Part shown: piece by piece, positions 50,588 through 63,798 of the stretch
Position numbering within the stretch: the stretch's first letter is position 1
How the letters are laid out: every line of letters begins with the position of its first letter
Assembly (NCBI GenBank): GCA_037039925.1
Contig: JAXRKP010000243.1
Location: 328,501-392,500, forward strand
Length of the DNA: 64,000 nt
Direction: 5' to 3'
Source of the DNA: Doris montereyensis
Lineage: Eukaryota > Mollusca > Gastropoda > Nudibranchia > Dorididae
Notes under the pieces: model-generated
What the model was told of the DNA's origin: nothing
Seen by the model: the letters and a program-made list of their open reading frames with translations, nothing else
Database searches by the model: none
Position numbers and translations under genes: made by a program

Positions 50588-50760
50588 TTATACAGTGGAA
50601 CTCTAAAGTAGCGAGCTCAGAAATAACGAGCTCAGGAATAAAACAATCAATCCAAACCCCGGTTGTCCTCTTTAAATAAAAAATACCTAGATGATGCTAG
50701 CGAGATAAAAAAGATAGCCAACTCGGATTTAGTGAGATCCTCTTCTCATTTTACTCTAAT
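50588..50760 (+). mobile_element. Fragment of a pogo/Tigger-like element
   Basis: It starts CAGTGGAACTCTAAAGTAGC after a TA and has GAGCTCAG words at 50616 and 50628, as in Tigger-type ends. No second end was found nearby. Confidence 0.35.
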
Positions 50761-52315
50761 GTTACAAACATGTATTATTGCATATATACATTATTAAAAC
50801 TTAAAACACTTGAAAAGATGAAGATATTTGGTTTCAAAGTTGTCATTATTGATGCTGTAATATGAAGATATTTATGACATAGTAAAACAAAGAATATTTG
50901 GGCAGTTCAACCTTCTCAAACGCGTACTATTTCATACAGATATTACATATTAATACACATATTCACACAATAGTGTTTTGATTAAACTAATACAATGTGT
51001 ACTTTCATAGGACTTGTCCCAGTACCAATCAAACCAAAAATATATAATTCTGAGTGACCATGCAACAACATAAATATAAACAAACAAAATGTAATATGCA
51101 AATAAATCGAAAGAAACATGACGTTTGTATTATTCCACATCGTACATTGTTTGATATCACAAATGATGGAAACGGATAAAAGCAACAGTGAACCTGAATA
51201 AAATATACAATTACAGTAGTAGTAGTAAGCACTTAGTACTAGTATCATCGCATCTTTCTGTCAATGTAAGAAAGGACATTCAGAAATGGCTCTATTGCAT
51301 ATTTTATCATATAACTCGAGGAATATTCAACATGACAAATGACAGAAAACATTTTCTATTTCTAGGCCATATTGATATTTAAACAAAAAGTTTTTTTTTA
51401 TAGTATATTAATTACATGTAAATTCATACATAAACATGTTCACATGAAAATAAATAAATGAATGGATAAATGAATACAAAAATGTATTGGTAATTAATTT
51501 ATTATGTTTGCATGAATTCAGTCTTAATCCCACCAAAATTAACTCCTGAAAGTTCTCATCTAGCGTATTGAGGTGACAAAGGTAAAACGCTGTGATCTTT
51601 CATATAACTGAACAAAATGGTGGCACCCGTATTGCTCGAGACATTCAATGGATAATCGGTTTAATCCTTTTGAAGGTAGATGTACATTATCCCAAAAACA
51701 ATACCCCCACGCATAATAAAAATTAATACACATGCAAGTTTTTCAATCATTTCATTGCATTTCAGTTAATGGGCCCTATCATCTCACCTACAAATTAAAT
51801 TTTGGTTGTTAAGAGTTAGAGGTTCTGGTCCACACTTCACCAAGCAATTACTGTCTTCTTAAAAAAGGTGAACGGACCGCTTGGCAAACATTCAAGCCTG
51901 TGGAAAGTATATCTTATCAACTTGTTTAATGCACTCCTATTATCACATTCAAGTGATTTCTATCCATTAATATATAAATATAGCAAAATGTTGTGAAATT
52001 TTATTTTTAATAGGGAAAACTAGAGTCATCTTGTAAAGACACCATTAGGCATGAATTAGGCGTTCAATTTATAAATTATACAGTCGCATGAATATATGGG
52101 ATGGAGTTGTGACAGAGGCTTCTTAAGATGCAGCACATGTACTGGCAGATAATTAATCATATGTTTAGTACATGTATTTAGGCTCTTTTTGTGAAAAACC
52201 ACTTCCTAGTTGTTGCCTGGGTAAATGCCTCATCTTAACGTAGATGTGTGAAAACCTATAGGATACATATATTTTGCGTACATTTTACTTTTAGATTCCT
52301 TGATAATTTAAAGAG
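50761..52315. other. AT-rich intergenic DNA, nothing recognised
   Basis: ORFs (50982-51248 minus, 51188-51382 plus) have no family signature and overlap on opposite strands. I see no gene. Confidence 0.45.
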
Positions 52316-53043
52316 TAACAAGTAAGAGAGAAGAAAAAACTCTGCATCTCGCAACTTCTAGTTCTAACCATTACAAAACAAAGATTCTACTAGTGGTAGA
52401 ATAATATAATACTTGGGGTTTATTTTACAGACAAGATGTATATCACTAAGTAACATGCACTTTGAATAAATAATTGCTTTAGGGAAATTTTACACTTTGA
52501 TACTTTTGAAACCCTGAGATTACTGCTAACGGTAGACATGGATGAACACATAAAGCTGTACATGTGTACGGTCTACATGACTCCTGGGCAATTGTTTGTT
52601 ATATAGACTATCTGACCCAAACTACTAGATTGAGAGTTTAGACAAACTTTCTCCTCCGACCAAAATTCTCCAAGAGCTAATAAGAACCACAATATTGCTT
52701 CTTAATATTCTTATCATTTATAATTATATGGATGAAGTTGGTGCTTTACAAAAAGAAAACCCACATCACCCCTCAATAATTTTGTGATATACTAGTCGAC
52801 TCAACGCCTAAAGACAGATATAAATGTATGTGTATAACAATTTACAATGGCTTTATTATTTACCCTTGCAGAGATTCAAAACAAGTTGCATGATCTATAT
52901 TGTGAGACATAAGCCTGCATCACCAAATCTTTCAGAGATAGTTATGTTACAGATGATAAAATGGAAAAAACATAAATGGGTTTCTCATTACCGGTATGTT
53001 TGGACACTTCTAGTTCTAGCCATTACAAAACAAAGCTGACTAA

Positions 53044-53095
53044 TGTGCCTCAATGGACAATAAAGTATTTATTGAATTGAATTGAATTGAATTAA
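53044..53095 (+). mobile_element. 3' tail of a non-LTR element, (TTGAA)n
   Basis: TGCCTCAATGGACAATAAAG, TATTTATTGAATTGAATTGA, then two more TTGAA units. A pentanucleotide tail after an ATAAAGTATTTATTG stretch is typical of some LINE 3' ends. No reverse transcriptase piece is attached. Confidence 0.4.
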
Positions 53096-53889
53096 AATAT
53101 TCACATAAAAAAAAAAGTGAGCAAGAAAACGTTAAGGATCAACAATTAATCTTGAAAACTGTGTAATGTAATCTCAAGGGGTAACAAGTAAGAAAGAAGA
53201 AAAAACTCTGCATCTCACAACTTCTAGTTCTAGCCATTACAAAACAAAGATTCTACTAGTGGTAGAATAATATAATACTTCTCTTTCTCTCAAATGATTG
53301 GTGTTTTTGGGGTTTATTTTACAGACAAGATGTATATCACTAAGTAACATGCACTTTGAATAAATAATTGCATGCTAATTCACAAAAATTTTGTGATATC
53401 ATATGGTTTGTCTTTATCCCTTAAAAGCATTATTCATAAAGCCTAAGAGTGGACTTGAAATGAAAAAAAAAGCAAAGCAACTCAAATAATAATATTCAAA
53501 TATTAGTAAATTGCTCGGTCAAGTCATCAATCAGCCAAATCTTCTCTCGATAAAGCATACTCCCAATAAAGTCAAAGCGTTTATACTTTTCCCAAGGATG
53601 TATTTTAAATCCTTTCCCAAATCTTTTCCCATAGAACTTGTTCCATCATAAGATATAAGTAAAACAATTGTGTTTATCTGAATTATATTAAGTGTACTTA
53701 AGACCTCTCTCTAATTCACTTCAGAATACCCACTAGTTACATTTATATTTATTACATTATTTATACCACTAGTATTCTATTATAATATTGAATATAATAT
53801 ATTTACAGTAATTATACTAGTGGTTCTTATTAGCTCTTGGAGAATTTTGGTCGGAGGAGAAAGTTTGTCTAAACTCTCATTCTAGTAGT

Positions 53890-53930
53890 ACACTTGACTC
53901 TCTCATGGTTCGTAAAAGGATGTAGTCAAT
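53890..53930 (-). pseudogene. Partial duplicate of an EEP-gene exon
   Basis: The minus strand has an acceptor (CCCCACTCAG) followed by IDYILLRTMRESSVLLE and a stop. It is a copy of the exon at 55662-55589 (acceptor CCCCACACAG, IDYILIRNMREVKVV). The homology includes about 70 bp of upstream intron. It breaks after the MRE codons, where the patchwork sequence begins. Confidence 0.8.
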
Positions 53931-54542
53931 CTGAGTGGGGTAAAAGGGAATAAAATAAATGTGGTGTTTCAAGTTTTAAAATCATTAAACAACATATCTA
54001 TAAGATTTCAACACTTTAAAAAAAAATGTCAGTATATTCTAATCATTTCTTAAACTTGCTTCAAGGTATCCCGTTAGTAGGGACTACGGCTGGCCGAGGT
54101 CAGATTCAACAGTTTGCATTGCCTATCATGGCGACTACAGCAATTGAAAACATAGTGTAATTATAATATACAAAAAACCCCAGCAATTTACCATCATATT
54201 GCACAAACAAAAGGATCTAAACATTGTGTTGTAAACACAAAATGGCTTCCTAAAAACTAGACTATCTGTTTACAGTTTTTGAGAGGTGGTCAGAATGGTA
54301 CGTCCTTGGGAAAAGTATAAACGCTTTGACTTTATTGGGAGTATGCTTTATCGAGAGAAGATTTGACTGATTGATGACAAATAAAATGTCAATATGACCA
54401 TTGTTACTTCATGACCAAAGCACACTCTCTATGACATGGTATCTCTATCATAAGATATAAGTAAAACAATTGTGTTCATCTGAATTATATTAAGTGTACT
54501 TACGACCTCTCTCTAATTCGCTTCAGAATACCCAGTGGGTTT

Positions 54543-54640
54543 AATCACTTCCTAGAGTCTCCATTTGTTCAAATCACTTCCTAGAGTCTCCATTTGTTCA
54601 AATCACTTCCTAGAGTCTTCATTTGTTCAAATCACTTCCT
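54543..54640 (+). repeat. 29-bp minisatellite, 3.4 copies
   Basis: Units of AATCACTTCCTAGAGTCTCC plus ATTTGTTCA; the third has one substitution and the fourth is partial. Just downstream of the EEP gene stop codon, so possibly in its 3' UTR. Confidence 0.93.
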
Positions 54641-54931
54641 GAATTAGCAGAGGATAACACTGGTATTTTCTTGATCAGACTAAGGTGAAATCCAAACAGC
54701 ATGTGAAGCGTCAAGGGTTTAAGTAAGGCATGGGCCTAAAGTCACGACATAGACATTGTTCTTGTGTTACAATGCACACGGAATTTTGAGAGATTCAATA
54801 ACATGACATTTGTTATAGAAAGTTGATATAATATTTCAAATTTCAGTAACTTGAAATGAATCTGTTCTGGTGTCGTTCGTCAAATGAAGTCTGCTAAGAG
54901 CAAGGCCCTCAGCAAATAGTGAATGTTGGGA

Positions 54932-57900
54932 TCACTGACAAGAGTTTAAAGATAAAGTTGCTTGCACTGCTCGATGATCAGAGGCAGCTTCTGACCTAAG
55001 AAAAGAAAAAAAAACAACCTAAAAATAAGATGTCTAATGAGGAAAAATGTTACTAGGAAAAGCTAAGAAAGGCCAGCAATCAATCTTATATTAAATTGAT
55101 TACCACAACTTTGTTCAATTGTGTCTTTAAACACCTCTGCTCTCTCTCCTCTCCCCCCCCCCCCTCTCTCTTTCTCTCAAATGATTGGTGTTCTTGGGGT
55201 TTATTTCACAGACAAGATGTATATCACTAAGTAACATGTACATTGAATAAATAATTGCATGCTAATTCACAAAAATTTTGTGATATCATATGGTTTGTCT
55301 TTATCCCTTGAAAGCATTATTCATAAAGCCTAAGAGTGGACTTGAAATAAAAAGAAAAGCAAAGCAATTAAAATATTCCACTTCTTTAAACCCTACTTTA
55401 AACCCAGTAAAATAAATGCTGTATTATAATGGTCAGAAACTATTAGAAGCTTCTTCTCTTGTTAAGACATAAGCCATTGTGACCATTATTTCAGGGTTGT
55501 TATGGGGCTCAAGACACCATGTAGCTTAACTAAATTAAGTTTGAATTCATCTAGACATATATTTCTCTTGAATATCAGCCCTGGTCACCTTGATTTATCA
55601 GGCAGCACATCGATATTCACGACCTTGACCTCTCTCATGTTTCGTATAAGGATGTAGTCAATCTGTGTGGGGTAAAAAAGGGAATAAAATAAATGTGGTG
55701 TTTCAAGTTTTAAAATCATTAAACAACATTTTGTACCCACAAATAAACTGACGCAAAAGAAAATCCAAAACTCTCCAGCCGTTCTCTGCTTTCTAATACA
55801 TGCACTCACAATAAGGACACACACTGAGACAGGACATAAAGAAATCAGAGCTTTAAAACAAGTAGGTTCTTATTTCATCTGGGTAAGAGATATAGATACA
55901 TTCTATGATTCTTATCCAAATTTGATAATGGTCATCATAGAGATAAAACATCACATAAATTCTGTTTGAAAACAAATTCAATAGTAGAAGTGTCCCATGT
56001 ATATAGCATATAAAATATAAGGTACCATCCTACTGAGAATGAGTGAAGCAGTGAAGTGCGATTTAAAAATGACATCAGCCTAGGAGTAAAATCCTGAAAC
56101 ACTCCTTATAAAGGATGTCCAGAAAAAAATAGGTGTCATGAATTTGTTAATATCTCTTACATTCATCATCTGATTTTGATTTAATTTTGAGGACCATTTG
56201 TATGTCTATACGGAAAAAGGATTGATGAAGGCAAGCTGCACGAATTGCACACCATATAACATAACCAAACTTCAAACAATGCAAAATGTGCACTAACATT
56301 TCCTGTTAATGAAAGGATTGATTCGTTCTTCCGTTTCTTCCCCTATTGTCTTAAACTTCTTACTCGACTTCTGCATCAAATTTTACAATCTTTCTAGATC
56401 TAGATCTAGATCTACACTAAAAAATCCCAGCTTAAAGACAGCTAGATATATCTCAAGACATACAGTTTTCTGAATCAAATGCCATGGGCACAAGAGGCTA
56501 AGTTTAGTAAAGAAATCGAGAACAGGTTCGTTAAAGAAATCAGAGATAAAGAGAACAAAAATATCTTCTCTCTTTCTCTAACTCAGAACTGGGTGGAAAA
56601 CTTAAAAGTCACTGGGTCTGTATCTATGTGCAACGTTTGCAAAAGTGTCAGATAGAGAGAATCACTCTCGTGGACCTCAAACACTCACACTGCCGAAAAC
56701 ATCCAATGCGTTCGGCAGTCTGTTCAGAGAATCCCACAATTGTTACTGAGGTGCAGACTGCAAGAATACACTGATTTTAACCAAAATTATAAAATAAAGA
56801 TGATTTATGGGATACCCTCTTGGACAATTCAGCTTCCAAAGTGTTGAAAGTGAAACCTGGTGCAGATCCATGGAGCAGAGACCATGAGTCAATCAATTCA
56901 GTGTTGTTTACCAGCATACTGTAAGACATTTATTAAAATGACAAAAAGGTAAAATGAAAGGACGGAAATGTGGGAGGGGAGAGCATGGTGGTTTACAATG
57001 TCATAATTTTTTCTTTCAGTTTCAAACAAAGTTTTACAGAGCAAGCTGAATGGAATGAATGATTGAGATGTCATCGTCCTACAGTGAATTAACCCGAAGA
57101 AAAAACAAATCACAAAAAGAAGTCAACAATTAAACACAGTAATTTGTGAGTTTAAAAAAATGATGAGAAAGGAATTTGTGATAAAAAGACAAACAAAGCA
57201 AAACAGATTAAAATGGACTGACACTGTCCTTTCAACTTCAAATTTCAAGCTTTCATTATCCAAATAATGCAGATAAGTTTTCTAAAAATAAAACATATAA
57301 TATGGTGTTCAAATAAACAAATAATTTATAAATGTACACACATTCTAGTTATATTTTAATGTTCAAATAGAAGTTTGTTTGTAGTTTTGTAAAATTGCAC
57401 CATGTGACCAAGTCAATTTTCTCATATGAGATCAACAATTTTTTTCTTATTATCTTATCTTACATTCACATAACGATATAGATATCAGTTTATTTACTCA
57501 ATGGCTGTTTCCTCTGGGGTGGCATTTAAATCTCCCATTAACACAGCAGGACCTTTATATAATGAAATGTACTTGAGCACTTGGGACGATGCCTTTTCTC
57601 GGGCTTCATGGCTTAGAGAAAAATGAGTGTTGAAAATATGCACCTGTCAAATAAAGAGATGATAAATAGAAATTTATCATAAAAGCAATATAATATTATT
57701 GTCAAGTAATAAAAGTTCCCTAAAGGTAAAAAAGAGGCAGGGCTCATCCTCCTTCTTACAATGTTAACACATCATAGGCAATGAAATACTTCGTTCAATA
57801 GAGAAGTTTTCAATAGGGAGTCTAAATTTTTTAGCCAATTTGTCTATCAAAACATATGAAAAAATTGAAACCCTTGTAAAATGAGCGTCACAAAGCTATA

Positions 57901-60900
57901 AAAGAAAACTGTGAGTTTCAAGTTAGATCCTGAAATCTTATGGATTACTTTTTCTATGAAGTAAAGGTATTGTAATGTAGAAAATTGTATACAAAAGAAA
58001 AAAAGCAAACATTAAGGTAGGCATAGGCATGTAAATTTGTCATTTAAAGTTTTTAGTCAAGGTTAATAAGAGAGACAATGGGGAGGATTTCATTTCTAGT
58101 TGGGTGGAGCATAAATAAGGCAGACCTGAGCATTGAATTTGTTTCTTCATTTCATTGAAATTTACTCGCCCACCACATGCAGTGATCTCAGTGTGAATTA
58201 AGAAGAAATAGCAAGATGAAAGAAAGACAAGTGAAAGAATGAAAAAAAAAAAAGAAACAGGACCTACTACCAACCACCCACAGATCTGAGCAAGTGATCT
58301 ACTTCAGGTTATGGTTAATATGGAAGACTAAGAGGACAGGATCTCATTACTGGCTGGGTGGAGCATGCTGAGTTAAAAGATGAAAATCAGTCAAAGAAAC
58401 TTACCTGTCCAACATGAGGAACAGCTATCACAGCATGCAAACAAATGCGTTGATGTCCATCAGCTGTATTTCTTTTTGTTTCTGAAAAAAATCGTATGAG
58501 AATAAAAGAGCAAAAGAAATGAAACAGCAATGTGACTGGTAGTGACAAACAATGAGGCAAGGGGCATGTTGAAAGTGAAGGATAATGATATTAAATAATT
58601 TCAAAGCCTCATAGGAAAAAAAGATGAGATAAATACAAGGAATAGACAGAAACAAATCATTGGGACTATGGGGATTGAACATCAGCAGCCGTTGCCTCGC
58701 CATGAAACCAACCAAGCTAACTACGATCCATTAAAACATTCTCCATTTCCCCCTAGAAATACACTGAAAACAAACACTATCGATTTACCTGAATAGGAGA
58801 AGATAGTCATGATAAACAATAGGGTGTTTGGAAAAGATGGCCAGTCCTCTTCAGTTCTGCTTTCAGCTAAAGTGTTTTCCTGTACTTGAGCCGGCTGATA
58901 GACATACTGTTGATGGAGAACAGTCAGCATTTTAGTTTATATATTACATGAATAAGGTAAAACCGGTTCATCTTCGAAAATAAAAATTATTCTCCAACTC
59001 ACACAAGAGACAACCTTTCCCAAACAAACCACCCCCTCCCCCAAAAAACAACAACAAAACGGAACCCCAAATCCACAGAAAAAAGTATATCAAAATATAA
59101 ATCTGAAGCAAAACAACTTATACAAATCAAAACAAGGAAATGTGTTTCAAGCTTGGTTTGGTTTTAATGCTGTTCTTTGCTATGATGACAATCTTTCACA
59201 ATTTTAATTATTTAAATCAACTGTGTGCTTTCATCTAAGGTCATTTCAAAAGCAAAGTGTATCACTACATTTCTATTGAAATAGATCTTAACAATTGTGC
59301 CTGATCATGGCCATTAATAAATAATAGTACTTAAATCTCAATGTCACTAAAAATGTACAGTGAGCATTGACATTTCATAGGAGCCAACCTGATAATCACT
59401 GAGGGAAGATGCTATATGGTCTAGTTGACTTGGGCCTAGTTTGCCCCTAAAGCAGCTTGAAACCGCACCTCTTGAAAGCTAATGACGTCTGGGTCCGCCC
59501 TTTTTAACAAGCTAACATAGGAAGACACAAGCATAAGACATACATGTAAAAGCTTTACAAACTGATTCATACACACAAGATTTAAAAAAAAAGAATTAGC
59601 TGCTTAAAGGTTTAAATTTGTTATTCCTTTAAAAGTTCAAATTCTTTATTCAAAAGCAAATTTGGTTCCACCCAATTCTTGCACCCAACATGTTTCTTTT
59701 CAAGCTTATAACATACTGATGTATTCTGAGGAGAAACTCCACCCTACTTTATGTTCGTAGGCTATTGTGTAGCATCACAAAACTCTGAGATCCAACTTTC
59801 AATTCTTGTCTCTTATTGGTTTGTAAACTACAACCCCAGACAAGATAACCACTTAAGAGATAGTATATTTTATAAACTGTTTTTGCCAATCCCTTCGACC
59901 GTTGAAAGAGGTTATGTCACAATGGATGGCTGCTGGAATACATAAGAGAGCCTGGAAATTTGAACTAAAAGACTAAAATGCTCATTATTTGGTCTTGAGG
60001 AGTCGGAATGCACTTATTGGTTTCAAACTAAAGAGATGACAATAATGATACAAAATACACTCACAAATTTGACCCATAAATAACTAAATTATTTGAATTT
60101 TATACTCTCAGTTGAAAACATTATACCTAAATTATATTTTATCCTAAACATTTTTTTTCTGATCTGACTTCTAGAAAAGATCATTACTTTATACTTTTGA
60201 CATGACGTGATGAATGTCATAGGTTCATATAAGATCTTTTAATACCTGTGCAAGTGTGAATTTTACAGAAACTATTTGCAAGACTGAAGGCGTCTGGCTT
60301 CGCGTCTTTCCCATCTTTCCAAGCTACCTGTACTCAAAAATACACATTTGTGATTGGTTAGACTGCCCAAGATATGGTCTTGTCTCAGACAATCTGAAAG
60401 ATTAAATGTGGCCATTGTGGAAAAAGATTGTGCTGGTTTCTTTCACTTATTTTATTTCCCAAATGTGTAATAATGAAGATATTCTTTGCGCGTTACTGAT
60501 AAGGCTTTTGTTATACTCGTCTCATGCTGATTTTTAAATTGACATCAAGATTGAGAAATTTGACTCAGAAATAACAAAAACACAATGATTAACAAAACTC
60601 CTAAATAAGTGCATCAAAATTATTTTTCAATCCGTATTCCATTTTTTATGAAACAAAAATAACTTTCATTAGTTTATTCCAATGTAAATAGAGTAAAAGC
60701 AAAACTGATTTTGACTAATTCCATTGTATCAAAATTTTTCATTCAATTAAGTAAAACACCACCATCAGTGAATTGAAATTCTTGTCATTTCAACATAGGT
60801 GATTGGCTCAGGACTTGTGGATGACTAGTACTAGTAAAATTTCTGCGCCCAGATTTGTCGGTTTTTGTTGGTTCAACGCTTAGGATTAACTATAAACATT

Positions 60901-63798
60901 TGGTTCATTGCATTGTAAGATAAGTAGAAAAAAACCCTATGGATCATAAAAAAAGCAAAGGGAGCAACATGAAAGTGAGTATATTGGAGTATTTACCAAA
61001 ATCTAATGCGTTGTGAAACTGTTGTCTTACCTTTAATAAATTAGCAATCCTTTGTAAGTAAGTCCTGGTCTCTGAGTAGGGATTGAAATTCCATATATTA
61101 TATGTCATTACTTTAAGAGAAACTGCAGAAACAGGTGATGAATTGTTTGATGAGATTAAAGTACTGGATGAAATTTCAACATTCAGAAACACTTGCTTTA
61201 TTCTAGCCTGCAGCTCAGATTGTACATTACTTATGCAGCTGTATTGAGATTTCGTCTTGGAAAAAGCAGATAAAATGTATAGATCTTTCCATGCTTTAGG
61301 GCTTTTTACATAGATCAATCCTGACATTCTCATAAGTCATATTATAAAATTTTGACACTGAGAAAAAGATGAGAGTAAATGTGGAATGATTCATCCCACA
61401 TTTCCTTGGTAAGGGTGATGAAAATGAGAAGATCTGTATGTTTCCCTGATAGTCTGAGTTCACAGTTGTAAGTTGAGCCCATCGAAATGGGAACAGATAC
61501 AGGATACTCATCATTTTGTTGACTTGTTACATATCTTGTGTAAACTATTGGAACAACATCAGATCGAGTATACCAAAGATCCTGTAAATGAAAAAAGAGA
61601 AAATTAATTTTTAGATTTGTTCTTTTTCCACTTTCTTAACTGATTACAAACACAACAATCTTAAAAAAAAAGAAAATTTAATATTAGGTTTGTTTTTCAG
61701 TGAACCAAAGGCACATAGATATGATAATTCTTACAATTACTATCACAATGACAAATCATTCTAACAGGGTGCTTTATCACCTGATCCATTGCTTGTGAAT
61801 GTCTACAAGATGGTTTCCAATGGTTTTGAAGAAGAATGTGATATTTCATTAAATCTACTAAATCATGATCAAGAGGATACCTAGTAAGGGACAGCTACTT
61901 ACCACCCTAATTTGTGCATTCTTCAAGACAGAATGAGAGGAAAAGCTTTGTATGACCCTAAAACTCTTAAACTAGAAGATTTATCTCAGCTTCATGACTT
62001 AACACTTAATACAAGTTTGCTCACTTTGTCCTGTTGTGAATGGTACTTAAATGCAAACCTGGGCTCAGTGAAACATTTTTCATACACGCTAATATACTTT
62101 GTCAATATTGTCCTGGTTTATAGAATATAAGGGTTTATATATAAGTTTGCTAAAAAATTGGTTGCATTTAGGATGAAATTAGAAAATACAATGAAGACAT
62201 CAATCAATATATCTGGCACCTGCAACAGCATCATACAAATAAAATAACTTTTCCCACAGATCAAATGATATGAGTCAGCCGCAGGGGCAAATTGCATTAT
62301 GTGCATCTACTATAACAATAAGACTTAATACTCAAAATCTGCTCATCTTTTTACTTGATCTATTTCGACACACTCAGACTTGCAGGAGTTAAAATAAAAG
62401 TGCAAATGTTTACTTAAACACATTACTTTAGAAAAACTTTCATGTGCTTCAAAACAGTTGAGTAAGCAGTTTTCACTCTCATACAAAAACAAAGTTGAAG
62501 AAGGGAGTATAATTGAATTATTGAAGAAGGACATAAAACTTAATGATAAATCCCAATACACTCAATCAGGCTCACAAATTTTGCGTAGCAATTGATGGAT
62601 CTTTCGTCCAGTGATGCTGACAGATGATGGTTCTGAACATGTTGCCTCAGTTTCTGATAAAACACAACAATAGTTAATATCATATGTGGATAAGCTTGTA
62701 CGTGGAAGAGTAACGTTTCTGATACTTAATTAACATCATATTTGGATGAGCGCATATGTGAAGAAAGGATTGATACAATAATAAATTATAGTAAGAGACC
62801 AGAAATCCTGAAGAATGTAAAAAACCTATGCACAATCTTTCCCTTTGATGACATAATCTATTATTATTAAGTGATAGAGCTGTAGCGAGCTTACAATATT
62901 GCTCGCTGCTTGCAACATTTTGATGCAAGACTCAAGCCTCTGATACAACACACACATACAAAATCTGATGCCTTTGGGGAATTTCCCACAATCTACAGAA
63001 CTCGCAGTTCGCTTAAAAAGGGTCAGGGGCAGTCAATGCATCTTATACAGTAATTATTGCCTAAATGTCCATCGCTATTATATCAGTAATGCCGCAGTCT
63101 CAGTTAATCCGATTTTCTTCTATACAATGCCCCTGTAAGGGTCTGTTTCAAAACCAAAATTTCACCCCAAATGCCCGTCCTAATTCTAATTGACCGGGCT
63201 GGCATCGTGATTGAGTGAGGCATGAGGTATGAACAGAATTATGTTTCCCTTGACTCGCACATGTCGTGCATTTGGATCTTTGAGGCGAGCGGTCAAGCCG
63301 CCTGTGCGTTCATCAGCTTTAAAGAACTTAATGGTTTCCAGGTGTCTCTATTTCTCCCATTCCATTTTACATAAAACTGGGGATTATTCTAAAACAAAAA
63401 TCTGGTTATAAATCTTTATCCTTGCCTGTCCATTGTCTTAATTTCTGAATAATGCTCGATAATCTCCTTTGATAATCACCTCCAACTTTTTGCCCTGACC
63501 GATTTTCCAATAAATGCCCTTGTGGTCTTGAAGTTAAAGCCCATTGTTTTCTGCTTCCCAAGCCCTGGGCACTAAGGTGGTAACTACTGTACTCTTATTT
63601 TGCATTATTTGACAAATTAATATGAGACCAGTAGGTCTATATAACAACAATGCTTTTCTGAGCTGAATATAATCTTTTAACATTTTAATCATAATTTAGC
63701 ATAATATATCTTTTTCAATGTATGATTATGGTACCTTTTGCATAAACAAAAACTCTTTGTCATATTCATCTGTTGGCCTCAGGTAATATGCTTTAGGG
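54932..63798 (-). CDS. EEP-superfamily (endonuclease/exonuclease/phosphatase) hydrolase, ten exons, 5' end off window, several frame breaks
   Basis: A DNase I/EEP-fold hydrolase; substrate unknown. Exons (minus): 63798-63735 (acceptor uncertain), 62653-62576, 61581-61031, 59511-59389, 58906-58789, 58481-58405, 57643-57498, 56918-56816, 55662-55589, 54995-54932 (TGA). The N-terminal part (TDLLIFITLTKEMWDESF, SPKAWKDLYILSAFSK) precedes the EEP domain: VMTYNIWNFNPYSETR, DPDVISFQEVRF (catalytic Glu), GLAIFSKHPIVYHDY, GHQRICLHAV, VHIFNTHFSLS, GPAVLMGDLNATPEE (catalytic Asp/Asn), ELIDSWSLLHG, GFTFNTL, IDYILIRN and SDHRAVQATLSL (terminal Asp-His). The last four exons join in frame. Four upstream exons (61581-61031, 59511-59389, 58906-58789, 58481-58405) need six one-base changes in homopolymers to stay open. 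All key residues survive, so assembly error or recent pseudogenisation are the options. No named orthologue recalled. Confidence 0.87.
58540..58728 (-). mobile_element. tRNA-derived SINE, third copy of the 25.1-25.5 kb family
   Basis: It shares, in order, ATGAGATAAATACAAGGAAT, AGACAGAAAC, a box B-like GGGGATTGAAC (plus-strand view) and TTGCCTCGCCATGAAACC with the pair at 25112-25473. It lies in the EEP gene intron, in the same orientation as the gene. Confidence 0.75.
59512..61030 (-). other. EEP gene intron, nothing else recognised
   Basis: AT-rich intron between the exon ending at 61031 and the exon starting at 59511. It holds an exon-like ORF with splice sites (60327-60246) that does not fit the frame. 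The ORF at 59751-59945 has no family signature. Confidence 0.45.
62654..63734 (-). other. EEP gene intron, nothing else recognised
   Basis: No repeat ends or domain-bearing ORFs seen. ORFs 62680-62928 (minus) and 63229-63411 (plus) have no support. Confidence 0.4.

Larger units (their letters stand above)
52316..55370. repeat. Patchwork of duplicated and inverted segments
   Basis: Pairs seen by eye, direct: 52316-52490 with 53181-53370 (CTCTGCATCTC, TTCTACTAGTGGTAGAATAA); 53285-53484 with 55169-55365 (CAAATGATTGGTGTT, TTTGTGATATCATATGGTTT); 53651-53735 with 54452-54535 (AAGATATAAGTAAAACAATT); 53893-53990 with 55622-55729. Inverted: 53525-53603 with 54297-54377 (CCCAATAAAGTCAAAGCGTT); 52621-52690 with 53822-53893 (AAACTTTCTCCTCCGACC). 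The region covers the 3' end and flank of the EEP gene. Confidence 0.85.

Noticed and set aside
54543..54640. CRISPR-like short tandem array
   Set aside because: Units abut without spacers; it is a minisatellite in a eukaryotic genome. The same applies to 9953-10097.
60246..60327. Exon-like minus segment (VAWKDGKDAKPDAF) with acceptor and GT donor
   Set aside because: 82 nt, not phase-compatible between the flanking EEP exons, whose own junction (LLK to LVKRADPD) already reads as family-like. Could be a cryptic or alternative exon.
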